Assembly (NCBI RefSeq): GCF_012569045.1
Contig: NZ_CP046196.1
Location: forward strand, 191,290 to 255,289
Direction: 5' to 3'
From: Enterobacteriaceae endosymbiont of Donacia sparganii
Lineage (GTDB): Bacteria; Pseudomonadota; Gammaproteobacteria; Enterobacterales; Enterobacteriaceae
DNA: 64,000 nucleotides
Below the pieces are notes generated by a model. That model was not told where the DNA came from. It made no database searches and was given only the letters and a program-made list of their open reading frames with translations. Of the stretch, positions 40,930-50,593 are shown piece after piece. The translations under genes and the position numbers were made by a program. Numbering within the stretch: the first letter of the stretch is position 1; the number at the start of each line of letters is the position of its first letter.

Positions 40930-40979
40930 TATTATCCTTTAATCAAAAATAATTTTATAAAATTTTATAAAATAAATTT

Positions 40980-41264
40980 TTAAAAATTTTTATATATTTT
41001 ATTCTTTTTTTCCCATTCATTTAAAGTATAAGTATTTAATGAAAATGAATGAATATTATTTAATTTATTACCTATAATATGATATATTATTCTATGACGA
41101 GTAATTAATGATTTTTTAATAAAAATATTACTTACAATAATAATTTCTAAATGAGTTATTAAATTTGTTATTTTATTATCATGATCATGACTAATATCAT
41201 TAATTTTTAAAAATATAGGTTGTAATTTAGATGTTATTCTACTTTTTATTTTTTTTATAATCAT
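40980..41264 (-). CDS. bolA: BolA-family protein
   Basis: Small protein with the BolA fold, which works with monothiol glutaredoxins in iron-sulfur trafficking and, in E. coli, also in cell-shape regulation. It has 94 residues against 105 in E. coli. The KLQPIFLKINDISHDH start region, the conserved RHRIIYHIIGNKL segment (His in the central helix, about 59-71) and HSFSLNTYTLNEWEK match E. coli BolA. It heads the clpP-clpX-lon cluster as in E. coli. Identity is clear from position and motifs, though divergence is high. Confidence 0.93.
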   Translation of the reverse strand: MIIKKIKSRITSKLQPIFLKINDISHDHDNKITNLITHLEIIIVSNIFIKKSLITRHRIIYHIIGNKLNNIHSFSLNTYTLNEWEKKNKIYKNF

Positions 41265-41315
41265 TATTATATATCCAAAATAATCAATTTTTATAATTTA
41301 AAATTAATTATTTAT

Positions 41316-42101
41316 TTATAAAACATTTTTAATACTAGACATTACTAATTTTATAATACTAGAATTACCAGCTAATATATTTGAAGAATTTTTATAATTA
41401 TAATTTCCAATAAAATCAGTTATTAAACCTCCAGATTCTTTTATTATTAATTCACCAGCAAGTAAATAATTAAAATTATTTACATTATTATTAATATAAC
41501 AATCAATTTTATTTGCTGCTAAATATACTAAATCTAAAGATATAGAACCACTCATTCTAAGTAAAATTAAATTATTTTTAAATAAATTAAATAAATTAAT
41601 ATTATTTTTATTAAAAAAAAAATAATTAGTATTTAAAGCAAATAATAAGTTTTTCTGTTTTATATATTTATCACAACGTAATTTATATCCATTTAATTGA
41701 GCATTTTGTCCTCTTATTGCTGTAAATAAATCATTTTTTAAGGGATCATATACTAAAGAAATTTCAGTTTTTTCTTTTATACAAATAGCAATAGATATTG
41801 AAAAATGAGGTAATTTTTTTAAAAAATTCATAATTCCATCTATAGGATTTATAATCCATACAGTTTTTTTATATTTAAAAATAAAAAGATTTTCTTTACT
41901 TAAAAAAATAATATTTTTTGCATATATATTATAAAATAATTTAGTAATTATATTAATTAAATTTTGATTAATTTTTTTTATAAATATATTAATATCATAA
42001 TTATAATGATTTATATTTATATTTTGTATTTCATAATTTTTAATAATAATATTACCAATATTACGTATTAGACGTATAGCAATATTAAGCATTGGACGCA
42101 T
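41316..42101 (-). CDS. suhB: SuhB, inositol-monophosphatase fold, catalytic residues lost
   Basis: In E. coli SuhB has inositol monophosphatase activity and, separately, joins the NusA-containing rRNA antitermination complex and aids ribosome assembly. It has 261 residues against 267, with the E. coli start MRPMLNIAIR kept. Most metal ligands are changed: the Asp of TNVDK aligns with Asn45, the first Glu of TEE with Lys69, and DPLDGT reads NPIDGI with Asn85 but Asp88 kept; the late Trp-Asp motif reads Phe-Asn. Yet KLPHFSISIA and AGELIIKESGG are well conserved and the frame is open. I infer a pseudo-enzyme kept for its transcription role; slow decay is the alternative. Confidence 0.9.
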   Translation of the reverse strand: MRPMLNIAIRLIRNIGNIIIKNYEIQNININHYNYDINIFIKKINQNLINIITKLFYNIYAKNIIFLSKENLFIFKYKKTVWIINPIDGIMNFLKKLPHFSISIAICIKEKTEISLVYDPLKNDLFTAIRGQNAQLNGYKLRCDKYIKQKNLLFALNTNYFFFNKNNINLFNLFKNNLILLRMSGSISLDLVYLAANKIDCYINNNVNNFNYLLAGELIIKESGGLITDFIGNYNYKNSSNILAGNSSIIKLVMSSIKNVL

Positions 42102-42286
42102 ATATTATTTCTCATTAATATTTATATATTATAAATTAAATAATTAAATAATAGATTTTTATCTTATATTAAAAAATCAAGATTTTAAATATATATTTTT
42201 CTAAAATTTTTTTTTAAAAAGATTGTTTTTTTAAATAAAACATATATTATTTAAAATAAATATTTAAAATAATTTTATTATTAATT

Positions 42287-42862
42287 ATGTTACAAATTAC
42301 AGAATTAGCTCAAAAATATTTTTTAAAATTATTATCTAAAAAAGATCCTAATACATGTATTAGAATAAAAGTTTTTATTAAAAATAATACCTTTAAAGGT
42401 AATGTTTCATTTTATGAAATACAAAAAATTAAAAAAAATGATATAAAATTAAATTTTAAAAAATTAGATATTTTTGTAGAAGTTAATAGTTTAAAATTTT
42501 TAGAAAATATTAAAATAGATATTATACAAAAAAATTTATCTAAACAATTAAAATTTATAATTTTAAATAAAAAAAATATAAAAATTAAAACAAATATTAG
42601 AAATTTAGAAAAAAATATTAATAAATTTTTAAAAAATATAATTAATCCTAAATTATTAAATCATGGAGGATTTATTACATTAAAAAATATAACAATAAAT
42701 AATATTGTATTATTAGAGTTTCATGGTGGTTGTCAAGGGTGTTCAATGAGTAATTATACTCTTAAAAATTGGATTGAAAAAGAAATATTACATAATTTTC
42801 CAAATATAAAAGGAGTACATGATGTAACTTTACATAAAAAAAATACATTATCTTACTACTAA
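42287..42862 (+). CDS. nfuA: Fe-S carrier protein NfuA
   Basis: Delivers 4Fe-4S clusters to apoproteins such as lipoyl synthase and radical-SAM enzymes. Its 191 residues equal E. coli. The N-terminal A-type-like domain lacks cluster cysteines, as in E. coli, and is highly diverged. The C-terminal NifU-like domain keeps Cys149 and Cys152 (CQGCSM), the cluster ligands, preceded by NHGG-like NHGGFITL and ending in SYY as in E. coli. It is divergent from suhB across a 185-base spacer. It would serve IlvD and lipoate synthesis for AceF and SucB. Confidence 0.95.
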   Translation: MLQITELAQKYFLKLLSKKDPNTCIRIKVFIKNNTFKGNVSFYEIQKIKKNDIKLNFKKLDIFVEVNSLKFLENIKIDIIQKNLSKQLKFIILNKKNIKIKTNIRNLEKNINKFLKNIINPKLLNHGGFITLKNITINNIVLLEFHGGCQGCSMSNYTLKNWIEKEILHNFPNIKGVHDVTLHKKNTLSYY

Positions 42863-42982
42863 GTAAATAAATATATTATTTTTTATTTAAATATTTTATG
42901 TTTTTTAATAAAATATATTTACTATTTTAGTAATATCAAAAATATTTATATATTTAAATATTTAAATAAGGAATTTAAATAC

Positions 42983-43885
42983 ATGCCAATTATAGTTCCC
43001 AAAAAATTACCTGCTATTAATTTTTTAAAAAAAGAAAATATTTTTTTATTAACAAAATCTCAAAAAAATAAATTTTATGATAATAAACTTAAGATACTTT
43101 TTTTGAATTTAATGTTTAAAAAAATAGAAACAGAAAACCAAATAATTAGATTATTATCTAATTCTCCATTATTAATAGATTTTTCATTATTATGTATAAA
43201 TGATAGTAAATCATCTAATAGTTTATCTATTAATCATATGAAAAAATATTATTTAAATTTAGAACAAATAAATCATAAATATTATGATGGATTAATTATT
43301 ACAGGAGCTCCTTTAGGATTAATTAATTTTTCCGAAATAAGATATTGGAAAGAATTCGTAAAAATTATACTTTGGGCTAAATATCATGTAAATTCTATTT
43401 TATCTATTTGTTGGTCTGTACAAGCAATATTAAATATATTATATAATATACCTAAAAAAATTAATAAATCAAAATTATTAGGTATATTTAAACATAAAAC
43501 TTTATTAAAAAATCATTTTTTAGTTCAAGGATTTGATGATTATTTTTTTGTCCCTCATTCTAGATATTCTAATTTTTCTTTTAGTTTTATAAAATATTAT
43601 ACTAATTTTAAAATTATTTCTGCTTCAGAAAAAGCAGGTGTATATCTTTTTTCTAGTAATAATGATAAATATATATTTATTACTGGTCATCCAGAATATG
43701 ATGCATTAACAATAAATAAAGAATATTTAAATGATTTAAAAAATAAATCAAATATTGATATACCATATAATTATTATCCTTTAAATAATAAAAAATTAAT
43801 ACCTAAAATTAATTGGAGAAGTCATGGTAATTTATTATTTTTAAATTGGTTAAATCATTTATTTAATAAATTAAATAATATTTAA
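42983..43885 (+). CDS. metA: Homoserine O-succinyltransferase
   Basis: First dedicated step of methionine synthesis: transfer of an acyl group to homoserine. It has 300 residues against 309 in E. coli. Catalytic Cys143 (SICWSVQA), His236 and Glu238 (TGHPEYD) are present. The residue that decides donor choice in this family (Gly111 in E. coli for succinyl-CoA, Glu in acetyl-CoA users) is Gly112 here (GAPLGL), so succinyl-CoA is the expected donor. The last ten or so E. coli residues are lost. proS follows closely on the same strand. Confidence 0.97.
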   Translation: MPIIVPKKLPAINFLKKENIFLLTKSQKNKFYDNKLKILFLNLMFKKIETENQIIRLLSNSPLLIDFSLLCINDSKSSNSLSINHMKKYYLNLEQINHKYYDGLIITGAPLGLINFSEIRYWKEFVKIILWAKYHVNSILSICWSVQAILNILYNIPKKINKSKLLGIFKHKTLLKNHFLVQGFDDYFFVPHSRYSNFSFSFIKYYTNFKIISASEKAGVYLFSSNNDKYIFITGHPEYDALTINKEYLNDLKNKSNIDIPYNYYPLNNKKLIPKINWRSHGNLLFLNWLNHLFNKLNNI

Positions 43886-43905
43886 ATTCTTTAAAAGGAG
43901 TGTTA

Positions 43906-45657
43906 ATGTTAACTACTAAATACTTATTTTTTACATCTAAAAACAAAATATATGATAAAAATATAAACAGTTATTCTTTAATGCTAAAATCAGGAATGAT
44001 TAGACAATTATCTTCTGGAATATATACTTGGTTACCCACTGGATTAAGAATAATTAATAATTTTAAAAAAATAATACGTTACTTTATGGAAGATATAGGT
44101 GCAATAGAATTATTATTACCTATATTACATCCAATTAGTATATGGAAACAAAGTGGTCGTGTAAATGATTATGGTAAAGAATTATTAAAAATTTTAGATC
44201 GTAAAAAAAATAATTTTGTTTTAGGACCTACACATGAAGAAGTTATTACTTATTTAATAAATAATGAGATTAAATCATATAAATCTCTACCTATTCATTT
44301 ATATCAAATTCAAACTAAATTTAGAGATGAAATAAGATCTCGTTTAGGAGTTATTCGTACTAAAGAATTTTTAATGAAAGATAGTTATTCTTTTCATATA
44401 AATAAAAATTCTTTACAAGAAACATACGATATTGTATTAAAAACTTATAAAAAAATATTTGATTTTATCAATATAAATTATTTAATCGTGAAAGCAGAAA
44501 ATAATATTATTGGTGGTGATATTTCTCATGAATTTCATATTTTATCTAAAAATGGAGAAGATTCAATTAATGTATCTAAAGAAAATAAATATTTTTTAGA
44601 TAAAAAATTAAAAAAAAATTTTATTAAAAAAAAATATAATATAAATAAAAAAAAACATCTTAAAAAAAAAATATTAATTTTAAAAAATTGTTTAACTAAT
44701 GAAGAACTAGCTAAATATTGTAATTTATCTATTAAAAATATTATTAAAACAATTATTATAAAAAAATCTGATAAAAAAAATCCTTTTATTGCTTTATTAA
44801 TTAGAGCAGATTTAAAATTAAATTTTCATAAAATTAAAAAAATTGATAATAAAGTGATAAAAATTTTATCAAAAATTGAAATAGAAAAAATATTTAAAAT
44901 AAATATAAATTCAATAGGACCTTTTAATTTAAAAATACCTATTATTGGAGACTATTCTATAGTTAGAATGTATAATTTTATTATAGGAGCTAATATTAAA
45001 AATAAATATTTTATTAATACAAATTGGGATATAAATTTATCTATTCCTAAATTTATTTATAATATTAGTTATTTAAATAATAAAAATCTAATTTTAGAAA
45101 ATAAAAATTTTCAAATTAAACGTAGTATAGAAGTTGCTCATATTTTTCAAATTGGGACAAAATATTCTAAATTAATGAATACTTATATATATGATAAAGA
45201 AAAAATTAAACAACCAATATATATGGGCTGTTACGGAATTGGAATATCAAGGTTAATTGCAGCTGTAATAGAACAAAATTATGATTCAAGAGGGATATAT
45301 TGGTCTAATTCATTATTAGCTCCTTTTTTAGTAGCTATTATTCCAATTAATATGTATAAATATTCTATAGTTGAAAAATATTCTTTTTTAATTTATAAAA
45401 AATTAAAGTTATTAGGAGTAAAAGTTATACTTGATAATAGAAATGAAACCCCAGGAGTTATGTTTACAGATATGGATCTTATTGGGATACCACATATTAT
45501 TACCATTAATAATAATAATATTATTAATAATAATGTTGAATATAAATATAGAAAAACAGGGTTTAAAGAAATTATTTCTATTCATTTAATTATTGATTTT
45601 ATTTTTAATAAAATTAAGTTAAATAAATGTTTTAATATATTTTATCCCAAAAAATAA
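43906..45657 (+). CDS. proS: Prolyl-tRNA synthetase (bacterial type with editing domain)
   Basis: Charges tRNA-Pro. I start at the ATG at 43906 (583 residues; E. coli 572) because AAAAGGAG ends six bases upstream and overlaps a possible GTG start at 43900. The class II core has GPTHEEVIT, the RDEIRSRLGVIRTKEFLMKD motif 2 region and CYGIGISRLIAA motif 3. The insertion editing domain (about residues 220-400) is still present, with GPFNLKIPII and the IKTIII lysine strand, though diverged. The anticodon-binding domain ends the protein. The last 26 bases overlap the end of tilS on the other strand. Confidence 0.97.
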   Translation: MLTTKYLFFTSKNKIYDKNINSYSLMLKSGMIRQLSSGIYTWLPTGLRIINNFKKIIRYFMEDIGAIELLLPILHPISIWKQSGRVNDYGKELLKILDRKKNNFVLGPTHEEVITYLINNEIKSYKSLPIHLYQIQTKFRDEIRSRLGVIRTKEFLMKDSYSFHINKNSLQETYDIVLKTYKKIFDFININYLIVKAENNIIGGDISHEFHILSKNGEDSINVSKENKYFLDKKLKKNFIKKKYNINKKKHLKKKILILKNCLTNEELAKYCNLSIKNIIKTIIIKKSDKKNPFIALLIRADLKLNFHKIKKIDNKVIKILSKIEIEKIFKININSIGPFNLKIPIIGDYSIVRMYNFIIGANIKNKYFINTNWDINLSIPKFIYNISYLNNKNLILENKNFQIKRSIEVAHIFQIGTKYSKLMNTYIYDKEKIKQPIYMGCYGIGISRLIAAVIEQNYDSRGIYWSNSLLAPFLVAIIPINMYKYSIVEKYSFLIYKKLKLLGVKVILDNRNETPGVMFTDMDLIGIPHIITINNNNIINNNVEYKYRKTGFKEIISIHLIIDFIFNKIKLNKCFNIFYPKK

Positions 45658-46963
45658 AAAAATTATCTTTTTTAGAAAAAGTAGCTTTACCTTCTTGGGT
45701 AATTAATTTATTTTCTAATTCTGCAATAAATTTATTATTATAAAATAATAATGGAATTTGTTCTCTTTTCCATTTAGGAATAGACAAATTTTTCCATATA
45801 TTATTAATATTTTTTTTATTTTTAAAATTATTAAAATAATATTTCCCTGTAATATTAAATTTTATGTATATAATTTCATTATATTTAGGTTTTCTAATGT
45901 AAATTGATTGTTTTTTATAATTAATATTAAAATATAATATTATTAATTTTCCTAATTTATTAGGTAATAAAAAAGGAATTTTAAGATTTTTCCATAATAA
46001 AATCTTGTTTTTTAAACAAGGAAAATATTTTATACAAAATAAATAATTTTTATATTTTCTAATAGAATATTTTCCTATCTTAATTTGAGAATTATTATTA
46101 TTTTTACAACAAACAATTTCATTCCATATAATAAATAATGCTTTTCTAGAAGGCATACTGTAATATTTATTATATTCTATCCATTTACGAATAATAAAAT
46201 TTCTTTTTATTATACTATAATTATATAATGGTTTAATAAATAAACTATTATCTTTTTGTATTAATTTAATTAATACTGGATTTATTAAATCTGTTAATAA
46301 ATCTTCTTGTTCTTGACAATTTTTAATAGATTTAATAACTGAATTTTTAAAAAATGGCCATCTGTTAGTTATTTTAGGTAAAATAATATTACGTAAAAAA
46401 TTACGATCATATTTTATATCTTTATTGCTTGGATCTTCTATCCATTTTAATTTTTTTTTTATAGCATAATAAAATATTTGTTTTTTATTTATATTAATTA
46501 AAGGACGAAATAATTTAATATTATTAATTATTTTTATTTTAGACATTCCTGATAATCCTTTTGGCCCACTTCCTCTTTTTAGAGATAAAAAAAAAGTTTC
46601 ATATTGATCATCTAAATGATGAGCCGTAACTAAAATTTCTTTTTTTTTTATAAAATTTTGAAAAATTTGATATCTTTTTTCACGGTAATATTGCTCTATA
46701 TTACTTTTTATTTTAATATTTATATTTTCATATAAAAATGATATATTCCATTTTTTACATTGTAAAAAACAAAATTTCATCCAATCATTAGATTGATAAT
46801 TTAAATTATGATTAATATAAATAGCTCTTAAATAAATAGGATATTTTTTTCTTAATTGTACTAAATTATATAATAATACCGTAGAATCTATACCTCCACT
46901 GTATGCTATCAGTATTTTTTTAAATTTACATAATATTAATTGTATTTCTTTTTTTATTAACAT
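45632..46963 (-). CDS. tilS: tRNA(Ile)-lysidine synthase
   Basis: Converts C34 of tRNA-Ile2(CAU) to lysidine so that it reads AUA and is charged with isoleucine. It has 443 residues against 432 in E. coli. The PP-loop ATP motif is YSGGIDST (residues 21-28); HHLDDQYETF, GLSGM and the WIEDPSN segment with RNFLRN are conserved. The C-terminal domain is retained though very diverged. Its substrate tRNA is encoded at 13341-13413. AUA is very common in this A/T-rich genome, so the enzyme should be essential. It follows dnaE by 36 bases. Confidence 0.96.
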   Translation of the reverse strand: MLIKKEIQLILCKFKKILIAYSGGIDSTVLLYNLVQLRKKYPIYLRAIYINHNLNYQSNDWMKFCFLQCKKWNISFLYENINIKIKSNIEQYYREKRYQIFQNFIKKKEILVTAHHLDDQYETFFLSLKRGSGPKGLSGMSKIKIINNIKLFRPLININKKQIFYYAIKKKLKWIEDPSNKDIKYDRNFLRNIILPKITNRWPFFKNSVIKSIKNCQEQEDLLTDLINPVLIKLIQKDNSLFIKPLYNYSIIKRNFIIRKWIEYNKYYSMPSRKALFIIWNEIVCCKNNNNSQIKIGKYSIRKYKNYLFCIKYFPCLKNKILLWKNLKIPFLLPNKLGKLIILYFNINYKKQSIYIRKPKYNEIIYIKFNITGKYYFNNFKNKKNINNIWKNLSIPKWKREQIPLLFYNNKFIAELENKLITQEGKATFSKKDNFFIFWDKIY

Positions 46964-46999
46964 ATTTTCGATCTTATGTTAAAAATAAATTATAAAATT

Positions 47000-49900
47000 T
47001 TAATTAAATTCTAATTCAATATTATCATTATTTAATAAACATATAAATTTATTAAAATTATTTATTTCATTAGAAATAAAATAAGATTTATTAAAAAATA
47101 TTTTTTTTTTAATATCTAAATTTTTATAAAAAAAATATACTTGTATATTTTTTTTATTATTAATATAATTTTTATTAAAAATTATTTTTTTTAAATTTTT
47201 TAAAAAAAAAATATTTTTTAAAATTTTTTTACTTGTAAAAATAACATTAATATTATGTAAATATTTTTCTCTAGCTTTTGTAATACTAATAACATTAGTA
47301 GCATTACATATAAATAATTTTAAAAAATTATTAAAATATAATATTCCATTTAAAATAATGATATTATTTAATAATATAACGTTATCTTTTTTAATTAAAA
47401 GATCTAATGATAAATGTATTTCAATTATACTCGAACTATCATCTAAATCAAAAAATAAAAATTTTTGTTTTTTTTTATTATAAGAAGTCCTAATATTACT
47501 TATAATTCCACCTATTGTAACTAATATAGGAGATTTAGAACTTTTTTTATAATTTACTAAAATATTTTTTATACTATTATTTTTTGTATAAAAAAAAATT
47601 TCTTTTAAATATTCCGTTAATGGATGTCCTGTTAAATAACAACCTAAAATATTTTTTTCTTTTATAAGAATATCTTTTTTTGTCCATAATAAATTTATAT
47701 TATTATTTATATATTGATCATCTTTTAATAAAAAATTTTGTTTTTGATTAAAAAAATCAATTTGTCCTGTTTGTTTTTCTTGAAAATATTTATTAGTTAT
47801 TTTTATAATTTTTTCTAAATTATTTATTAATAATCCTCTATTAAAATTAAAACAATCTAATGATCCAGAAAATATTAATACTTCTATAATTCTTTTATTT
47901 ATTTTTTTAAAATTAATATTAGTAAAAAAATTAAATATAGATGTAAAATAACCTAATTTTTTTCTTGAATTAAGTATGTTATATGCTTGTTGTTCACCAA
48001 TTCCTTTAATTGCTCCTAATCCGTATATAATATTACCATATTTATCAACATGAAATTTATATAAACTTTTATTAATATCAGGCGGAAGAATATTAATTTT
48101 CATATTTTTACATTCATAAATTAAATCAATAATTTTTTTAGTATTATCCATTTCTGATGTTAAAACAGCTGCCATAAATTCTGCAGGATAATATACTTTT
48201 AACCATAAAGTTTGATAAGATATTAAAGCATATCCTGCAGAATGAGATTTATTAAATCCATATGAAGCAAATTTTTCTAAATAATCAAAAATTTTCATAG
48301 ATAAAACATCATTTATTTTTAATTTTTTTGAACCTTGTAAAAAACGTTTTCTTTGTTGTAACATTTTTTTATGCTGTTTTTTACTTATAACTCTTCTTAA
48401 GATATCTGCTTCTCCTAAACTATATCCTGCTAGTACTTGAGCTATTTTCATTACTTGTTCTTGATATAAAATAATTCCATATGTAGGTTGTAATATCGAT
48501 TTTAATTTTTTATGTTGCCATTTTTTGTCAGGATATGAAATAATTTCTTTACCATGTTTTCTATTAATAAAATTTTCAACCATACCTGTTTGTAATGGTC
48601 CAGGTCTAAATAAAGCTAATAATGCTATTAAATCTTCAAAATTATCTGGTTTTAATTGTTTAATTAATTCTTTAATACCTTTTGATTCTAATTGGAATAT
48701 ACCTGTAGTTTTAGCAGTTTTTAAAAAATTAAAAATTTTTTTATCATTTAAAATAATTTCATTAATATTAATTAATTTTTTATGATTTTTAATAAATTCT
48801 TTATTAATCATATTTAATGCATGATTAATTACAGTTAATGTTCTTAAACCTAAAAAATCAAATTTTACTAAACCAATATCTTCTATATCATTTTTATCAA
48901 ATTGAGTAACTATATTTTTTCCATTATAATCACAATATATAGTTGTATATTTCGTGATATTATCTGGAGATATCACTACTCCTCCAGCATGTTTCCCAAT
49001 ATTTCTTATTGTACCTTCTAATTTAAGAGAAGTCCGTACTAATTCTTTAATATTAATATCAGATTTATATAAATCATATAATTTTTTATTATTCATAAAT
49101 GCTTTTTTTAAATCAATACCTACATCTAAAGGAATTAATTTTGAAATACGATTAATAAAATCATATGGATAACCTAAAACTCTACCTACATCTCTTATAA
49201 CAGCTTTTGCTGTCATAGTTCCAAATGTTATAATTTGAAATACTGATTTATATCCATATATTTCTTTTACATGATTAATAACTAAATCACGTTTTTCCAT
49301 ACAAAAATCAATATCAAAATCTGGTAATGATATTCTTTCTATGTTTAGAAATCTTTCAAAAATTAAATCAAATTTTATAGGATCTAAATTAGTAATATTC
49401 AATACATAAGCTACTAACGAACCTGCTCCTGAACCTCTTGCTGGACCAACAGGGATATTATTATCTTTTGCCCATTGAACAAATTCCATAACTATAAGGA
49501 AATAACTAGGAAAACCCATTTTATTTATAATATCTAATTCTTGATTCAATCTTTTTACATATTTTTCTTTTTTGGTTTTTAATGTATTTAAATTTGGATA
49601 TAAAATTTTTAATTTTTTTTGTAAACCTAGATAAGATTTTTGAATAATATAATTTTCTGGTGTTATATTTTTTTTTATTTTAAATTTAGGTAAAAAATAT
49701 TTATCAAAAGATAAAAAAACGTTACATCTTTTTGCAATTTCAACACTATTATATAGTGCTTCTGGAATATCTTTAAATAAAAAACACATTTCTTCTGTAT
49801 TTTTTAAAAATTGTTCTTTACTATATTTTGATTTTTTATGAATTTCATTTAAAGTATAACCTTTATTAATTGCTACACGAATTTCATGAGCATAAAAATC

Positions 49901-50533
49901 TTTTTTATTTAAAAAACAAACATCATTAGTAGCAACTACAGGAATTGAAAAATAATTAGATAATTTTAACATTAAATTGATGTAATTTTCTTCATATATA
50001 CGATTAGTTCTAATTAATTCTAAATAAAAACAATTATGAAAATATTTTTTATAAAAAGAAATTAATTGTTTTACTAAAAAAATATTTTTTTGTAAAATAT
50101 TTTTTCCTAATTCTCCTTGTATTCCTCCAGACAAAATAATCAATCCTTTATTATACTTTATAAGTAAATCATAAGTTATTACCGGTCCTAAATTATTATT
50201 ATATCCATTTTTATAAGAATCAAATATTAATAATTTAATATTTTGAAAACCTATATTATTCATTGCTAATATAGTTAATTTTGAATATTTATTATTATTA
50301 ATATTAATAAAATTTTTTATTTTTAAATCTACTCCAATAATTGCTTTTAATCCTAAATTATGAGTAATTTTATAAAATTTTATTAAACCAAATATATTAT
50401 TAAAATCAGTAATAGCTATTCCTGGCATATTTAATAATGCAGTTTTTTTTGCAATTTGTTCTATTTTTGCAAGACCATCTTTAATAGAATAATCACTATG
50501 TACATGTAAGTGAATAAATTTTAGATCATTCAT
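47000..50533 (-). CDS. dnaE: DNA polymerase III alpha subunit
   Basis: Replicative polymerase. It has 1177 residues against 1160 in E. coli. The N-terminal PHP domain (HLHVHSDYSIKDGLAKI, residues 8-24) is followed by the C-family polymerase core with catalytic Asp407 and Asp409 (LPDFDIDF). GPARGSGAGSLV and FNKSHSAGYALISYQTLWLK are conserved. A clamp-binding motif QIDFF appears near residue 910, matching the E. coli QADMF site. The C-terminal OB and tau-binding regions are diverged and asparagine/lysine-rich. In E. coli rnhB precedes it and accA follows it; both are missing here. Confidence 0.98.
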   Translation of the reverse strand: MNDLKFIHLHVHSDYSIKDGLAKIEQIAKKTALLNMPGIAITDFNNIFGLIKFYKITHNLGLKAIIGVDLKIKNFININNNKYSKLTILAMNNIGFQNIKLLIFDSYKNGYNNNLGPVITYDLLIKYNKGLIILSGGIQGELGKNILQKNIFLVKQLISFYKKYFHNCFYLELIRTNRIYEENYINLMLKLSNYFSIPVVATNDVCFLNKKDFYAHEIRVAINKGYTLNEIHKKSKYSKEQFLKNTEEMCFLFKDIPEALYNSVEIAKRCNVFLSFDKYFLPKFKIKKNITPENYIIQKSYLGLQKKLKILYPNLNTLKTKKEKYVKRLNQELDIINKMGFPSYFLIVMEFVQWAKDNNIPVGPARGSGAGSLVAYVLNITNLDPIKFDLIFERFLNIERISLPDFDIDFCMEKRDLVINHVKEIYGYKSVFQIITFGTMTAKAVIRDVGRVLGYPYDFINRISKLIPLDVGIDLKKAFMNNKKLYDLYKSDINIKELVRTSLKLEGTIRNIGKHAGGVVISPDNITKYTTIYCDYNGKNIVTQFDKNDIEDIGLVKFDFLGLRTLTVINHALNMINKEFIKNHKKLININEIILNDKKIFNFLKTAKTTGIFQLESKGIKELIKQLKPDNFEDLIALLALFRPGPLQTGMVENFINRKHGKEIISYPDKKWQHKKLKSILQPTYGIILYQEQVMKIAQVLAGYSLGEADILRRVISKKQHKKMLQQRKRFLQGSKKLKINDVLSMKIFDYLEKFASYGFNKSHSAGYALISYQTLWLKVYYPAEFMAAVLTSEMDNTKKIIDLIYECKNMKINILPPDINKSLYKFHVDKYGNIIYGLGAIKGIGEQQAYNILNSRKKLGYFTSIFNFFTNINFKKINKRIIEVLIFSGSLDCFNFNRGLLINNLEKIIKITNKYFQEKQTGQIDFFNQKQNFLLKDDQYINNNINLLWTKKDILIKEKNILGCYLTGHPLTEYLKEIFFYTKNNSIKNILVNYKKSSKSPILVTIGGIISNIRTSYNKKKQKFLFFDLDDSSSIIEIHLSLDLLIKKDNVILLNNIIILNGILYFNNFLKLFICNATNVISITKAREKYLHNINVIFTSKKILKNIFFLKNLKKIIFNKNYINNKKNIQVYFFYKNLDIKKKIFFNKSYFISNEINNFNKFICLLNNDNIELEFN

Positions 50534-50593
50534 ACTTTATATTAAAATTATAAACTTGATTAATGAAATACTAATTATTTTTTATGAAAAATT

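Noticed and set aside
44560-45110. Loss of the ProS editing domain, as in some reduced genomes
   Set aside because: The insertion is present at full length between motif 2 and motif 3, though diverged.
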